Origin: an uncultured Opitutia bacterium | GTDB lineage: Bacteria > Verrucomicrobiota > Verrucomicrobiia > Opitutales > JABJCN01 | Assembly: GCA_913046175.1 (NCBI GenBank) | Contig: CAJWSN010000001.1 | Span: 1-52,099 of the forward strand | Reading direction: 5' to 3' | Length of the DNA stretch: 52,099 nucleotides | Shown here: piece by piece, positions 1 through 7,490 of the stretch | Layout of the letters: each line of letters begins with the position of its first letter | How positions within the stretch are numbered: position 1 is the first letter of the stretch | Notes under the pieces: model-generated | What the model saw: the letters and a program-made list of their open reading frames with translations, nothing else | Databases searched by the model: none | What the model was told of the DNA's origin: nothing | Program-made: the position numbers and the translations under genes

Positions 1-211
1 GTGCACCATGAACCGCGGACGCGTGGCTGGCACGACCTACGGTCGAGCGCTGAAGAAGAGAGAAGAGAAGGGCTATCAAAAGCCAGCGGCACCAGCGGTT
101 GGCGATATGGATTAGCGGGTGACCCACGTGAATGATACCCATTGAAATGGCAGAGGTCAGGATCGCCAACAGGACGAGAACAGGTAGCAGCACTGGTCCA
201 AGGGGGGTCAT
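1..211 (-). CDS. Partial hypothetical membrane protein (C-terminus beyond the left edge)
   Basis: A reading frame opens with ATG at 211, just after the dnaN stop (264-266), and runs off the left edge without a stop (70 codons visible). The visible part has a hydrophobic N-terminal helix (about residues 5-27, rich in Leu, Val and Ile) and a second hydrophobic stretch (about residues 44-56), so a membrane protein is likely. The frame stays open upstream to a TTG at 271, which would overlap the dnaN stop, so translational coupling to dnaN is possible. I do not recognise the family. The edge truncation is due to the window and is not a mutation. Confidence 0.45.
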   Translation of the reverse strand, partial: MTPLGPVLLPVLVLLAILTSAISMGIIHVGHPLIHIANRWCRWLLIALLFSLLQRSTVGRASHASAVHGA

Positions 212-263
212 TGTTTTGGGGGCTTGTTCAGGTTTCAGTGATCTTTCTTCATCACTGTTCCTG

Positions 264-1394
264 CTAACCAAGACGAAGTGGCATAACAACGCAGGTGAAA
301 TGTCCGCTATTTCTGAAGACCCCTGGGCTCATGTCATTCTTGAATTGAAGGATGACATCATCGTCATCCAGAACCTTGAGTGGGCTTACCAAAAATTCTG
401 GATTAAAGGTTAGCTTTGTTTCTGGCCCATCGTATTCGATTTTCAATTTATCTTCTGACTCCCCAAATTCTGCACTTTGGCCACTAATTTCCAGCTGGTT
501 TTCACTGAATGTCATATTGACGGACATGCTCTTCTCCGTCACGACCAGCGCGGCACGGGATATGCATTCGCGAAGATCGTTCCGGTCTATGGAAACGGTT
601 TGTTCCACATCTTCGGGGATAACAATTTTATAATTTGGAAACTTGCCCTCAACTGCCTTTGAAACCAAGTGGATTGACTGTGATAGACCTGCTTCTTGAG
701 CATCTTCCCCAACCTCTATATCAAATGCCACCTGTCGATCATTGAATAGAATCTTGGCATTTTGACCTTTGCCCAACAAGCGCTCCAGTTCATTGACTGT
801 TTTCATGGGAAGAATAAAGCTGCCAGTGTTTTCTTCTGACACATCCAGTTCCATGCTGTTAAGCGCCAACCTTTTTCCGTCGGTGGCGACAACCGTCAGT
901 TTTCCCTCTTCAAAATTGAAGAAAACCCCATTCAGCATATGCCTTGTTTCATCCGACGATTGTGCATAGGAAACGCTCTTGAGCATTTGATGAAGCTTGG
1001 TTTGTTCGAGCAAAAACTCCCGTTGGTTTTCAAAATCAGGGAGAGGTGGAAACTCGCTTACTCCTATGGCAGTCATCTTGAACTTTGAGGTGCCTGAAGA
1101 AATCATGGCATGTTCAGCATCCAGGGCCTCAACTTCTGTTTCCATGCTTGGCAGGGTCTGAACTATTGATGCAAGCTTTCGAACCGGCAGGGTCAGTGTG
1201 CCCTCGGTTTTCATCTTGGCCTTGATTGAACAACGAATGCCAAGGTCCAGGTTGGTGGTGGTCAGTGAAATCTGATCACCTGTTGCCTCTATCAACACGT
1301 TGCTTAGGATCGGCATTGTTGGACGGGTTGGGACAACATTCAACACCTGTTGCAAGCCATTTGAGAAGTGATCACGGTTGATTTTGAATTTCAT
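264..1394 (-). CDS. dnaN: DNA polymerase III beta subunit (sliding clamp)
   Basis: This encodes the ring-shaped clamp that tethers DNA polymerase III to the template and recruits other replication and repair proteins. The 376-residue product has the usual length and the three-domain pattern. It begins MKFKINRDHF and ends with the family-typical MPLRLG tail (canonical clamps end in MPMRL). ATG at 1394 is chosen over a TTG at 1430 because clamps normally start at this MKF-type sequence. dnaA is not visible here. Upstream genes on the same strand are a RelE-like protein and an epimerase, but a 248-base gap separates dnaN from them, so it probably has its own promoter. That gap contains several DnaA-box-like motifs. 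Confidence 0.97.
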   Translation of the reverse strand: MKFKINRDHFSNGLQQVLNVVPTRPTMPILSNVLIEATGDQISLTTTNLDLGIRCSIKAKMKTEGTLTLPVRKLASIVQTLPSMETEVEALDAEHAMISSGTSKFKMTAIGVSEFPPLPDFENQREFLLEQTKLHQMLKSVSYAQSSDETRHMLNGVFFNFEEGKLTVVATDGKRLALNSMELDVSEENTGSFILPMKTVNELERLLGKGQNAKILFNDRQVAFDIEVGEDAQEAGLSQSIHLVSKAVEGKFPNYKIVIPEDVEQTVSIDRNDLRECISRAALVVTEKSMSVNMTFSENQLEISGQSAEFGESEDKLKIEYDGPETKLTFNPEFLVSPLKVLDDDDVILQFKNDMSPGVFRNSGHFTCVVMPLRLG

Positions 1395-1642
1395 AAGATC
1401 AAGTACACGATTCTTTGGGGTAATTGACAATCAGGATTTAATATAGAAAATATAAAAAGGGAAATTCAACCTCATCTTATGTCCTGTGAAAAAGGGAAAA
1501 ACCCTCTTCAGCCAAGCTTTGATGCGGTAGGACACAGGACCCAGGATGTTGCATGAACTGTGGACAAATGTACAAACAGGTGGGGAGCCGGAAAAACTTT
1601 CTCCTTGTACACATGTTGTTGGCTGTTGCCCACAATCTGTTC
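1395..1642. promoter_or_regulatory. dnaN upstream gap with DnaA-box-like motifs and an AT-rich stretch
   Basis: This gap holds four 9-mers close to the DnaA box consensus TTWTNCACA: TTTTTCACA on the minus strand at 1485-1493 (full match), TTGTCCACA on the minus strand at 1559-1567 (one mismatch), TTGTACACA on the plus strand at 1605-1613 (one mismatch) and TTGCCCACA at 1626-1634 (two mismatches). A strongly AT-rich stretch lies at about 1421-1466 next to the dnaN start. This could be a DnaA-controlled promoter or part of a replication origin. Boxes of this degeneracy also arise by chance, so the assignment is tentative. Confidence 0.35.
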
Positions 1643-2005
1643 TCAGGATCCCCGGCTCAGGGTTTCCAGGTATTTCCAGAACGATTTGTGCTGCTCAAGC
1701 ATTTGCTCATTGTTGATGGGTAATTTACACCTGAAAATGAAATCCGTTAGTGTGTTTTTATGAAGTATATAGTGACACCGAAGTTGGGATTTGTCTTCTG
1801 TTGGCTCGAAATACACCCGGTGCTCCTCCGCCCGCAACCTGTAAAAAACCTGTCCGTCACGCTGAAACCGCCCAAGGTCGCCGCCCGGTTTTTGCAGCAT
1901 CGTCTCAGAAAGATCGGAAATTTTTTCAACAAGTGATAATTGCTCGCTCTTGGGCATGGCGTTTAGGGCACGCATGCATTGTTTGCTGAAGGTCACTTGA
2001 AACAT
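1643..2005 (-). CDS. RelE/ParE-superfamily-like protein without an adjacent antitoxin
   Basis: The 120-residue protein fits the RelE/ParE fold. An N-terminal strand (FQVTFSKQC) is followed by a helical hairpin with the ALNAMPKSEQ pattern, then strands containing FYRLRAEEHRVYFEP, which resembles the 'yRlR..eyRviy' core of this family. A Lys/Phe-rich extension of about 35 residues follows the core. It starts 25 bases after the epimerase stop, so the two are probably co-transcribed. No small antitoxin-like frame is seen on either side. It could be a housekeeping member of the fold rather than a toxin. Function is unknown and the family call rests on pattern only. Confidence 0.6.
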   Translation of the reverse strand: MFQVTFSKQCMRALNAMPKSEQLSLVEKISDLSETMLQKPGGDLGRFQRDGQVFYRLRAEEHRVYFEPTEDKSQLRCHYILHKNTLTDFIFRCKLPINNEQMLEQHKSFWKYLETLSRGS

Positions 2006-2030
2006 GTTTTAAAAGATTAAAAACCTGAAA

Positions 2031-2957
2031 CTAAACAAGGGAAACCTCAACAGCAAAAGCAGAAGATTCTCCTGGGTTAACCAACTGAAGACCCTTGCGG
2101 TGTACGGGACTGTTTGGAGGACCCATCCAGGGCTCGATACAGTAAAATGGAGCCTCCTCGCTCTCCGTCCAGGTGACCAGTGCCCTTGAAGAGGCAACGG
2201 GCTCTTCATTCTTGAACCGGATGGCAACATTTTCCTCACCACCCTTGGGCCCAAAAGTGCATTCAGCATCCTGCAGATGTGTATGAATCCGATTGACCAG
2301 AACCGGTTCGTCAAAAGAGAAAACACCCGATTTATCAGCAACCTTTTCCCTTTCGAGACTCCCGTCTTCCATGTGTCGCAATGCTCGTTTGGCCGGAATA
2401 TGAATTTCATAACAATCCCGACCCAGCTCATAATGCCATGGCAAACTGAAATAGAAATGATGCCCGGGACACCATGGTATGGGAAAGCTTTCGTTGTTAC
2501 GAAGGCCAAGTTCAACCTGAAAACCAAGCTCGCTGAAAAAATAGCTCACACGGAACTCGTAGTTGTAGGGGTAGGCCTCGCAGGCTGTAACATCTGGCAG
2601 GAGTACGGCCTTGAAACTGCTTTCATTGGCATCCATTAGTTCAAAAGTGCTTGTCCGGGCGAAACCGTGTTGTGGCATGGGTCGGATTAACCCATCTTGG
2701 TCCTCCCAGCAATCAGTGTCTCCATCAGCATGGCATCTTCCGGCAAAAGGGAACAGGATGGGGTTTCCACCCCGCACTTTACCGATATCCCCATAATCTG
2801 CATCCTCTGGCCAATATATGACATCCCGCACAGAACCATCTGCCATTTCTGTGAACCAACTGATCAATCTGCCTCCGGCAACCGGATCTGCAAGGAAGGT
2901 GGATGGACCCTGAACCCACCTGTGGATTTTCCGACCTTGATATTCAAAGGTTTCCAT
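2031..2957 (-). CDS. Aldose 1-epimerase / galactose-mutarotase-like protein
   Basis: This 308-residue protein belongs by pattern to the galactose mutarotase-like superfamily, which interconverts sugar anomers, including hexose-6-phosphate epimerases. Visible hallmarks are GGNPILFPFAGR near residue 65 (the family 'GG.P.lFP..g' motif), a PQHGFAR segment with the likely catalytic His, WCPGHHFYFSLP in the middle with a second conserved His, and FYCIEPWMGPPNS near the C-terminus with the conserved Glu-Pro. There is no signal peptide, so it is probably cytoplasmic. ATG at 2957 is preferred to a TTG at 2966. The substrate cannot be told from sequence. It probably shares a transcript with the RelE-like gene. 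Confidence 0.8.
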   Translation of the reverse strand: METFEYQGRKIHRWVQGPSTFLADPVAGGRLISWFTEMADGSVRDVIYWPEDADYGDIGKVRGGNPILFPFAGRCHADGDTDCWEDQDGLIRPMPQHGFARTSTFELMDANESSFKAVLLPDVTACEAYPYNYEFRVSYFFSELGFQVELGLRNNESFPIPWCPGHHFYFSLPWHYELGRDCYEIHIPAKRALRHMEDGSLEREKVADKSGVFSFDEPVLVNRIHTHLQDAECTFGPKGGEENVAIRFKNEEPVASSRALVTWTESEEAPFYCIEPWMGPPNSPVHRKGLQLVNPGESSAFAVEVSLV

Positions 2958-3043
2958 ATAAGACAATTAGATATCATGTCTTTGATTGTGTTCAAAGGAA
3001 TTGATGACCCAGACCCCATCGCAGTTTGTTCTGCACAAAGTTG

Positions 3044-4573
3044 ATGAAAAAAAGACAAATAACCCGCAGTACCGATGGTATTTCAATCAGGCTTCTGGTT
3101 GCATGGCTGTTGCTGTCATGTCTGCTCAACGCATCAACCGAGCTTCCGCGTCCCCCGCTCGACCCATCCAAGACAAAAGTTTCCCACCCCAATCGGTCTG
3201 ATCCAGTTCAGGTATATGTTTTGCCCATCCATGGCCTCATCACTTCTGCCCAGCTATACATCGTGCGACGGGGCCTGAAGGCGGCATTGGAGAAGGGGGT
3301 GGATGCCGTGGTCGTGGACATTGACACCCCTGGCGGGGATCTGCAGACCACGCTGGAGTTGATGGAGGTTCTTAACCGCTTCGATGGGGAAACGATGAGT
3401 TTTGTTAGGAAAGAAGCTATTTCCGCCGGGGTTTACATCTCGGTTTCCACCGAGGATATTTATTTTGCTCCCAAGAGCGTGATTGGATCTGCGGCCATTG
3501 TTCAGGGAACCGGTCAGGATGTTCCAGACACCATGAAAATGAAACTTGAGAGCTACCTTATGGCCCGCGTGCGTGCCTATGCCGAGGAGTACCCGCACCG
3601 GGTGCAGGTCGTCCAGGCGATGATGAAGAAGGAGTTTGTGTTGGAGCTTGATGAAAAGATTCTCAAGTCCGAAGGCGAACTCCTCTCCCTAACGGCTAAA
3701 CAGGCCATGGTTGAATATGGCAATCCACCAAGTCCCCTTTTAGGGTCCGGTATCTACGATGACGTGAAATCCATGCTGGATGATCGTTACGGTCCGGGTA
3801 AATACATAATCAAGGAATTTGAAGTGACCTGGTCAGAGGACTTTGCCAAGTTCATGAACAACATTGCCCCCCTCCTTTTGGGTATCGGGTTATTGGGGTT
3901 GTTTATTGAGTTCAAGACACCGGGGTTTGGGGTTTTTGGCGTAACCGGCATTGCCTTACTGCTTATCGTTTTTGCCAGCAATTATATCGCCGGTTTGGCT
4001 GGTCATGAGGAAATACTCTTTTTCCTGTTGGGGGTGGGCCTTATCATGTTGGAAGTGTTTCTCTTTCCTGGAATTATGGTTTTGGCGATCACGGGTGCTT
4101 TTCTTGTACTGGGTTCACTTATTTGGGCAATGGCCGACTACTGGCCGGGCCACATGGGCGATATGCCGCCTGGAGACGGAACACTTCCCTTCCTTGACTT
4201 TGGATTTTCATATTTTCTAAAGCCGGCTGCAGATGTAATGCTGGGTTTCCTCATTGCTGTTGTCGGGGCTGTTTTCATGGTGAAGTTTCTCCCCCGAACC
4301 TTCCTCTGGGATCGGATTGTATTGCAGGAAGCGGTTGGAAACATGGATCCCATGGTCTCCGGCGGCGGCTCGGCAATCAACCAGGATCCGACCCTGCCTG
4401 GTTCCGGGTCCGCTGGTGTGGCCATGACCGACTTGTTTCCAAGTGGTGAAGTTGAAATTGATGGCAGGCGCTATCAGGCGCGAGTCAATGTGGGGACAAT
4501 TCCCCGTGGCTTTGGAATTCGCGTGACCGGACAGGAGGACTTTTGCTTGTTGGTGGAGGAGTCGAATACATGA
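3044..4573 (+). CDS. Long-form NfeD membrane serine protease (ClpP-class)
   Basis: The 509-residue product has a basic N-terminus and hydrophobic signal segment (about residues 15-31), a ClpP/SppA-like protease domain (about 55-275), four or more membrane helices (about 280-410) and a C-terminal NfeD beta-barrel (about 450-505). The likely nucleophile is Ser127 in ISAGVYI, with a Lys about 40 residues later (K165 or K167) as general base, as in archaeal PH1510. Related proteases act on membrane proteins of the stomatin/flotillin family. ATG at 3044 is chosen over a TTG at 3026 because it directly precedes the signal sequence. Its TGA overlaps the start of the next gene. Confidence 0.92.
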   Translation: MKKRQITRSTDGISIRLLVAWLLLSCLLNASTELPRPPLDPSKTKVSHPNRSDPVQVYVLPIHGLITSAQLYIVRRGLKAALEKGVDAVVVDIDTPGGDLQTTLELMEVLNRFDGETMSFVRKEAISAGVYISVSTEDIYFAPKSVIGSAAIVQGTGQDVPDTMKMKLESYLMARVRAYAEEYPHRVQVVQAMMKKEFVLELDEKILKSEGELLSLTAKQAMVEYGNPPSPLLGSGIYDDVKSMLDDRYGPGKYIIKEFEVTWSEDFAKFMNNIAPLLLGIGLLGLFIEFKTPGFGVFGVTGIALLLIVFASNYIAGLAGHEEILFFLLGVGLIMLEVFLFPGIMVLAITGAFLVLGSLIWAMADYWPGHMGDMPPGDGTLPFLDFGFSYFLKPAADVMLGFLIAVVGAVFMVKFLPRTFLWDRIVLQEAVGNMDPMVSGGGSAINQDPTLPGSGSAGVAMTDLFPSGEVEIDGRRYQARVNVGTIPRGFGIRVTGQEDFCLLVEESNT

Positions 4574-5031
4574 TTTGGGTTATTGGACTTATTCTGCTTG
4601 CCGCAGTGTTGATCAGCTTTGAAATCATCATTCCCGGTGCTGTTTTGGGCTTTCTTGGTCTGCTGGTGTTTTTTTCAGCTTGTGTTGTGGCTGCGGTGCA
4701 GTTCGGACCGGTTCATGGTGTTTTTACCTTTTTGATTGGTGGCATTTTCCTGGGTGTTTTACTTTTTCTGGAATTCAAGTGGCTTCCGCGTACCTCGATG
4801 GGAAAGCAACTCTTTCTCTCCAAGTCTGTTCGGGGCAAGGCCAATGAAGGCCTTTCCGGGGATTTAATTGGCAAAACCGGTGAAGCCCTTACGCCCCTGC
4901 GCCCATCAGGCATGGTGCTGCTTGATGGCATCCAGTACGAAGCAACCTCCAAGGATGGCTTTATTCAAACGGGAGAACGCCTTAAGGTTGTGGGGAAAGA
5001 TAATTTTCGTGTTGTCGTAATAAGAATTTAA
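4570..5031 (+). CDS. Short-form NfeD membrane protein
   Basis: This 153-residue protein has two or three hydrophobic helices (about residues 1-75, including a glycine-rich FEIIIPGAVLGFLG turn) followed by a soluble NfeD OB-like domain with LIGKTGEALTPLRPSG and a closing VVVIRI strand. Short NfeD proteins partner SPFH proteins in membrane microdomain organisation. The ATG at 4570 overlaps the previous stop as ATGA and is preceded by GGTGGAGGAG, a clear Shine-Dalgarno, so it is preferred over a TTG at 4543. Translation is probably coupled to the long NfeD gene. floA follows 49 bases downstream. Confidence 0.93.
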   Translation: MIWVIGLILLAAVLISFEIIIPGAVLGFLGLLVFFSACVVAAVQFGPVHGVFTFLIGGIFLGVLLFLEFKWLPRTSMGKQLFLSKSVRGKANEGLSGDLIGKTGEALTPLRPSGMVLLDGIQYEATSKDGFIQTGERLKVVGKDNFRVVVIRI

Positions 5032-5080
5032 AAATCTAATCAACCAGCCTCTAGACAATCCCCATTCATCAAATCCTCTC

Positions 5081-6091
5081 ATGACACCAATCTACCTGAT
5101 ACTCTTTGGCATTGGGGGCGTTGTGCTCCTGGTCGTCTTCCTGATCATACTTTCGTTTTTTAGCACGTGGCTAAAGGCCTTGCTGGCCAAGGCACATGTA
5201 TCCTTCCCAAATCTTGTGGCAATGCGCTTGCGGGGGGTACCAGCCTCCGCCATTGTTGATGCACGCATTACTGCGGTAAAGGCAGGAATAGAACTTTCGA
5301 CTGACGAACTGGAATCCCATTACCTTGCAGAAGGGAACCTGCACCCCACAGTCCGCGCCATCATTGCTGCCCAAAAGGCCAATATCACCCTCGGGTGGGC
5401 TCAGGCCTGTGCAATTGACCTTGCCACGAAGGGTACCAGCAAGTCTGTGATCGAGGCAGTTCAGACCTCTATCAACCCCAAGGTGATTGATTGTGTCATA
5501 GAAGGACGCGACACCATCGACGGTGTGGCCAAGGACGGTATCCAGGTCAAGGTGCGCGCCAAGGTTACTGTTCGAAGCAACCTTGAGCGATATGTGGGGA
5601 GTGCCCAGGAGGAGACGGTTATTGCCCGGGTCGGGGAAAGCATAGTCTCAACCATAGGCTCCTCCGAGAACTACAAGGTGGTTCTGGAGAACCCGAACTC
5701 GATCACGGATTCAGTTCTGCGCCGTGGTTTGGATGTCGGTACCGCCTTTGAAATCCTTTCCATTGACATCGCCGACGTGGATCTTGGCGAAAACCGGGGG
5801 GCGCAACTGCGGGCCGAACAGGCGGAGTCGGACAAAATTGTGGCTCAGGCCCAGGCGGAAATTCGCCGGGCTGCTGCCGTTGCCGTCGAGCAGGAAATGA
5901 AGGCAAAGGTGGAGGAAATGCAGGCGAAGCTGGTTGAGGCCCAGGCTCTGGTGCCCACAGCCATGGCTGACGCTCTTCGAGCCGGAAACCTGGGGGTCAT
6001 GGATTATATGCGCCTCAAGAATATTCAGGCAGACACGGAAATGCGCGATTCCATTTCCAAGGATCCCGAAGACCTCAATCCCCCGACCTAG
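5081..6091 (+). CDS. floA: Flotillin-like protein FloA
   Basis: The 336-residue protein matches bacterial FloA (YqfA type) in length and layout: one N-terminal membrane helix (about residues 4-28), the LVAMRLRGVPAS segment typical of the family, an SPFH core, then an Ala/Glu-rich coiled region (about 240-300) with repeated AEQAE/AQAEI heptads. FloA forms oligomers in membrane microdomains and supports signalling, secretion and fluidity. It sits downstream of long and short NfeD genes, the same partnership seen in Bacillus yqeZ-floA-yqfB. Nothing in the sequence looks unusual. Confidence 0.95.
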   Translation: MTPIYLILFGIGGVVLLVVFLIILSFFSTWLKALLAKAHVSFPNLVAMRLRGVPASAIVDARITAVKAGIELSTDELESHYLAEGNLHPTVRAIIAAQKANITLGWAQACAIDLATKGTSKSVIEAVQTSINPKVIDCVIEGRDTIDGVAKDGIQVKVRAKVTVRSNLERYVGSAQEETVIARVGESIVSTIGSSENYKVVLENPNSITDSVLRRGLDVGTAFEILSIDIADVDLGENRGAQLRAEQAESDKIVAQAQAEIRRAAAVAVEQEMKAKVEEMQAKLVEAQALVPTAMADALRAGNLGVMDYMRLKNIQADTEMRDSISKDPEDLNPPT

Positions 6092-6109
6092 AAAATTTTT
6101 TCCAGAACC

Positions 6110-6550
6110 ATGGATTTTTTTGATATCCTTGTCCCTTTTATTATCCTGCTGGTTTTTGGTTTTCAGGCTCTCGGAAAGCTCTTCGGGAAACTCAGGGGGC
6201 GGCCTGCTTCAGAAAGCCAGGTTGAACCACCCGTTTACGAACCGAGGGAGACGAAGCCATCTGCATCATCCCCCCGTGATATTTTTTCTGAAGTCCGACG
6301 GGTTATCCAGGAGCGCATAGGTCTTGTGGAACAGGAACCCGAAGATGTTCCAGCAGAAAAAGAAAAGAATCCCCAGCCCAAAGCGCAACCCAAGGCTCGA
6401 CCAATACCTCCACCGGTTCCGAATCCTGCTTCTCCCAACCCGTTTAAACTCAAGCTCAGGGGCTCGGCAAACCTAAGGCGTGCAGTCCTTTACCGGGAAA
6501 TTCTGGGTCCCCCTACCGGCTTGCGCAGACACCAGGATATGGAATTTTAA
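6110..6550 (+). CDS. Small N-terminally anchored protein of the NfeD/FloA cassette, function unknown
   Basis: The 146-residue protein starts with one membrane helix (MDFFDILVPFIILLVFGF), continues with a charged, Pro/Lys/Glu-rich linker (about residues 35-115), and ends in a short basic motif, LRRAVLYREILGPPTGLR. It lies 18 bases after floA and is probably in the same transcript. The position matches that of yqfB after floA in Bacillus, but I see no clear sequence basis for orthology. The C-terminal motif looks like a docking or interaction peptide, by inference only. It faces rodZ-like, which converges on it with a 30-base gap. Confidence 0.7.
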   Translation: MDFFDILVPFIILLVFGFQALGKLFGKLRGRPASESQVEPPVYEPRETKPSASSPRDIFSEVRRVIQERIGLVEQEPEDVPAEKEKNPQPKAQPKARPIPPPVPNPASPNPFKLKLRGSANLRRAVLYREILGPPTGLRRHQDMEF

Positions 6551-6580
6551 ACTATACCCGGTTGATCTCTGCGTGATGCC

Positions 6581-7444
6581 TTAAGGTATAAGATTTCTAC
6601 CCGCCCCCGGGTTCGGCATCTTGTATAGTTTTCCCTTGAGTCGAACATAGATTTTTTCTCCATCATCAAAAATGATGGTCATGGCGCCGCTCTTGGTGAT
6701 GGTTACGACCTCTCCTTCCTTTATCGTTTGATCAAAGACCTTCTGCTGTGTGCTCCTGCTCAACAGGATCACATGTACATCGCCTCCCCTGGCTTCAAGA
6801 CTCATTTCCTCCTGCGGCGCCGGTGCGGGTGTAGTGGGCGCCGGACTACCTTGTGGGCCGGCTTCTCCGGGATTCACGGTCGGGCTTGCAACCTTGGGCT
6901 CCGGATTCATGGCGACTTGATCCGGGTCATTCTTGTCGGGGCCAAACATCCAGACAAGAAACCCCACGACAATTATTACTGCAGCAATACTGACTCCTAC
7001 TGCAGCCAAAAGTAACTTGTCGCCCTGTTCTCCTGAGCTCTGCTCTTTCCGGGTTCGCCGTGGCTCCTTCAGTTTTCTAAATCCACGGTTTTCTGCCTTT
7101 TCCGCGAGGGTATGCACATCATCCTCAATCACTGGCTCGGCAGAACTGGTGGAGGTTAGATCGATTTTCCCAAAGTTTTCCCGCTTTTCCTTCCTGCGCC
7201 CCAAGGAACTTGTTCCCATCTCTCGGCCAAATTCTGCCGTTGCATCTCCGGGATCCAGCCCCAGCAGTTCTGCATAATTCTTTAGGAACCCCCTTTTATA
7301 TATTTCTGGCAGGTCAAAATCAAATTTGTTCTGCTCAAACGACTCCAGGAAACTGACCCTGATTTTCGTTTGTTCGGCGGCTTCCTGGATAGATAAACCT
7401 TTGTTGGTGCGTGCTTCCTCAAGCTTTTCCCCTAGTGTCTGCAT
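6581..7444 (-). CDS. RodZ-like helix-turn-helix membrane protein
   Basis: The 287-residue protein has an N-terminal helix-turn-helix of the RodZ/HTH_25 type (about residues 1-75, starting MQTLGEKLEEARTNKGLS), a basic linker, a single membrane helix (about 145-168), a Pro/Ala-rich periplasmic linker, and a beta-rich C-terminal domain resembling DUF4115. RodZ links the MreB cytoskeleton to the cell-wall elongation machinery. ATG at 7444 is chosen because the HTH begins there; a longer frame upstream would overlap ftsK. The gene follows ftsK on the same strand with a 46-base gap, a cell-division/shape pairing. Assignment to RodZ proper rather than a relative is probable but unproven. Confidence 0.85.
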   Translation of the reverse strand: MQTLGEKLEEARTNKGLSIQEAAEQTKIRVSFLESFEQNKFDFDLPEIYKRGFLKNYAELLGLDPGDATAEFGREMGTSSLGRRKEKRENFGKIDLTSTSSAEPVIEDDVHTLAEKAENRGFRKLKEPRRTRKEQSSGEQGDKLLLAAVGVSIAAVIIVVGFLVWMFGPDKNDPDQVAMNPEPKVASPTVNPGEAGPQGSPAPTTPAPAPQEEMSLEARGGDVHVILLSRSTQQKVFDQTIKEGEVVTITKSGAMTIIFDDGEKIYVRLKGKLYKMPNPGAGRNLIP

Positions 7445-7490
7445 CTGTAGTGTTCGGTTGTAATGTTTGTCTTTGAATTGACGTTTTTTT

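Noticed and set aside
2009..2527. A 172-codon minus-strand frame in the epimerase region
   Set aside because: It is out of frame with the mutarotase-like gene, which has conserved motifs across the same bases.
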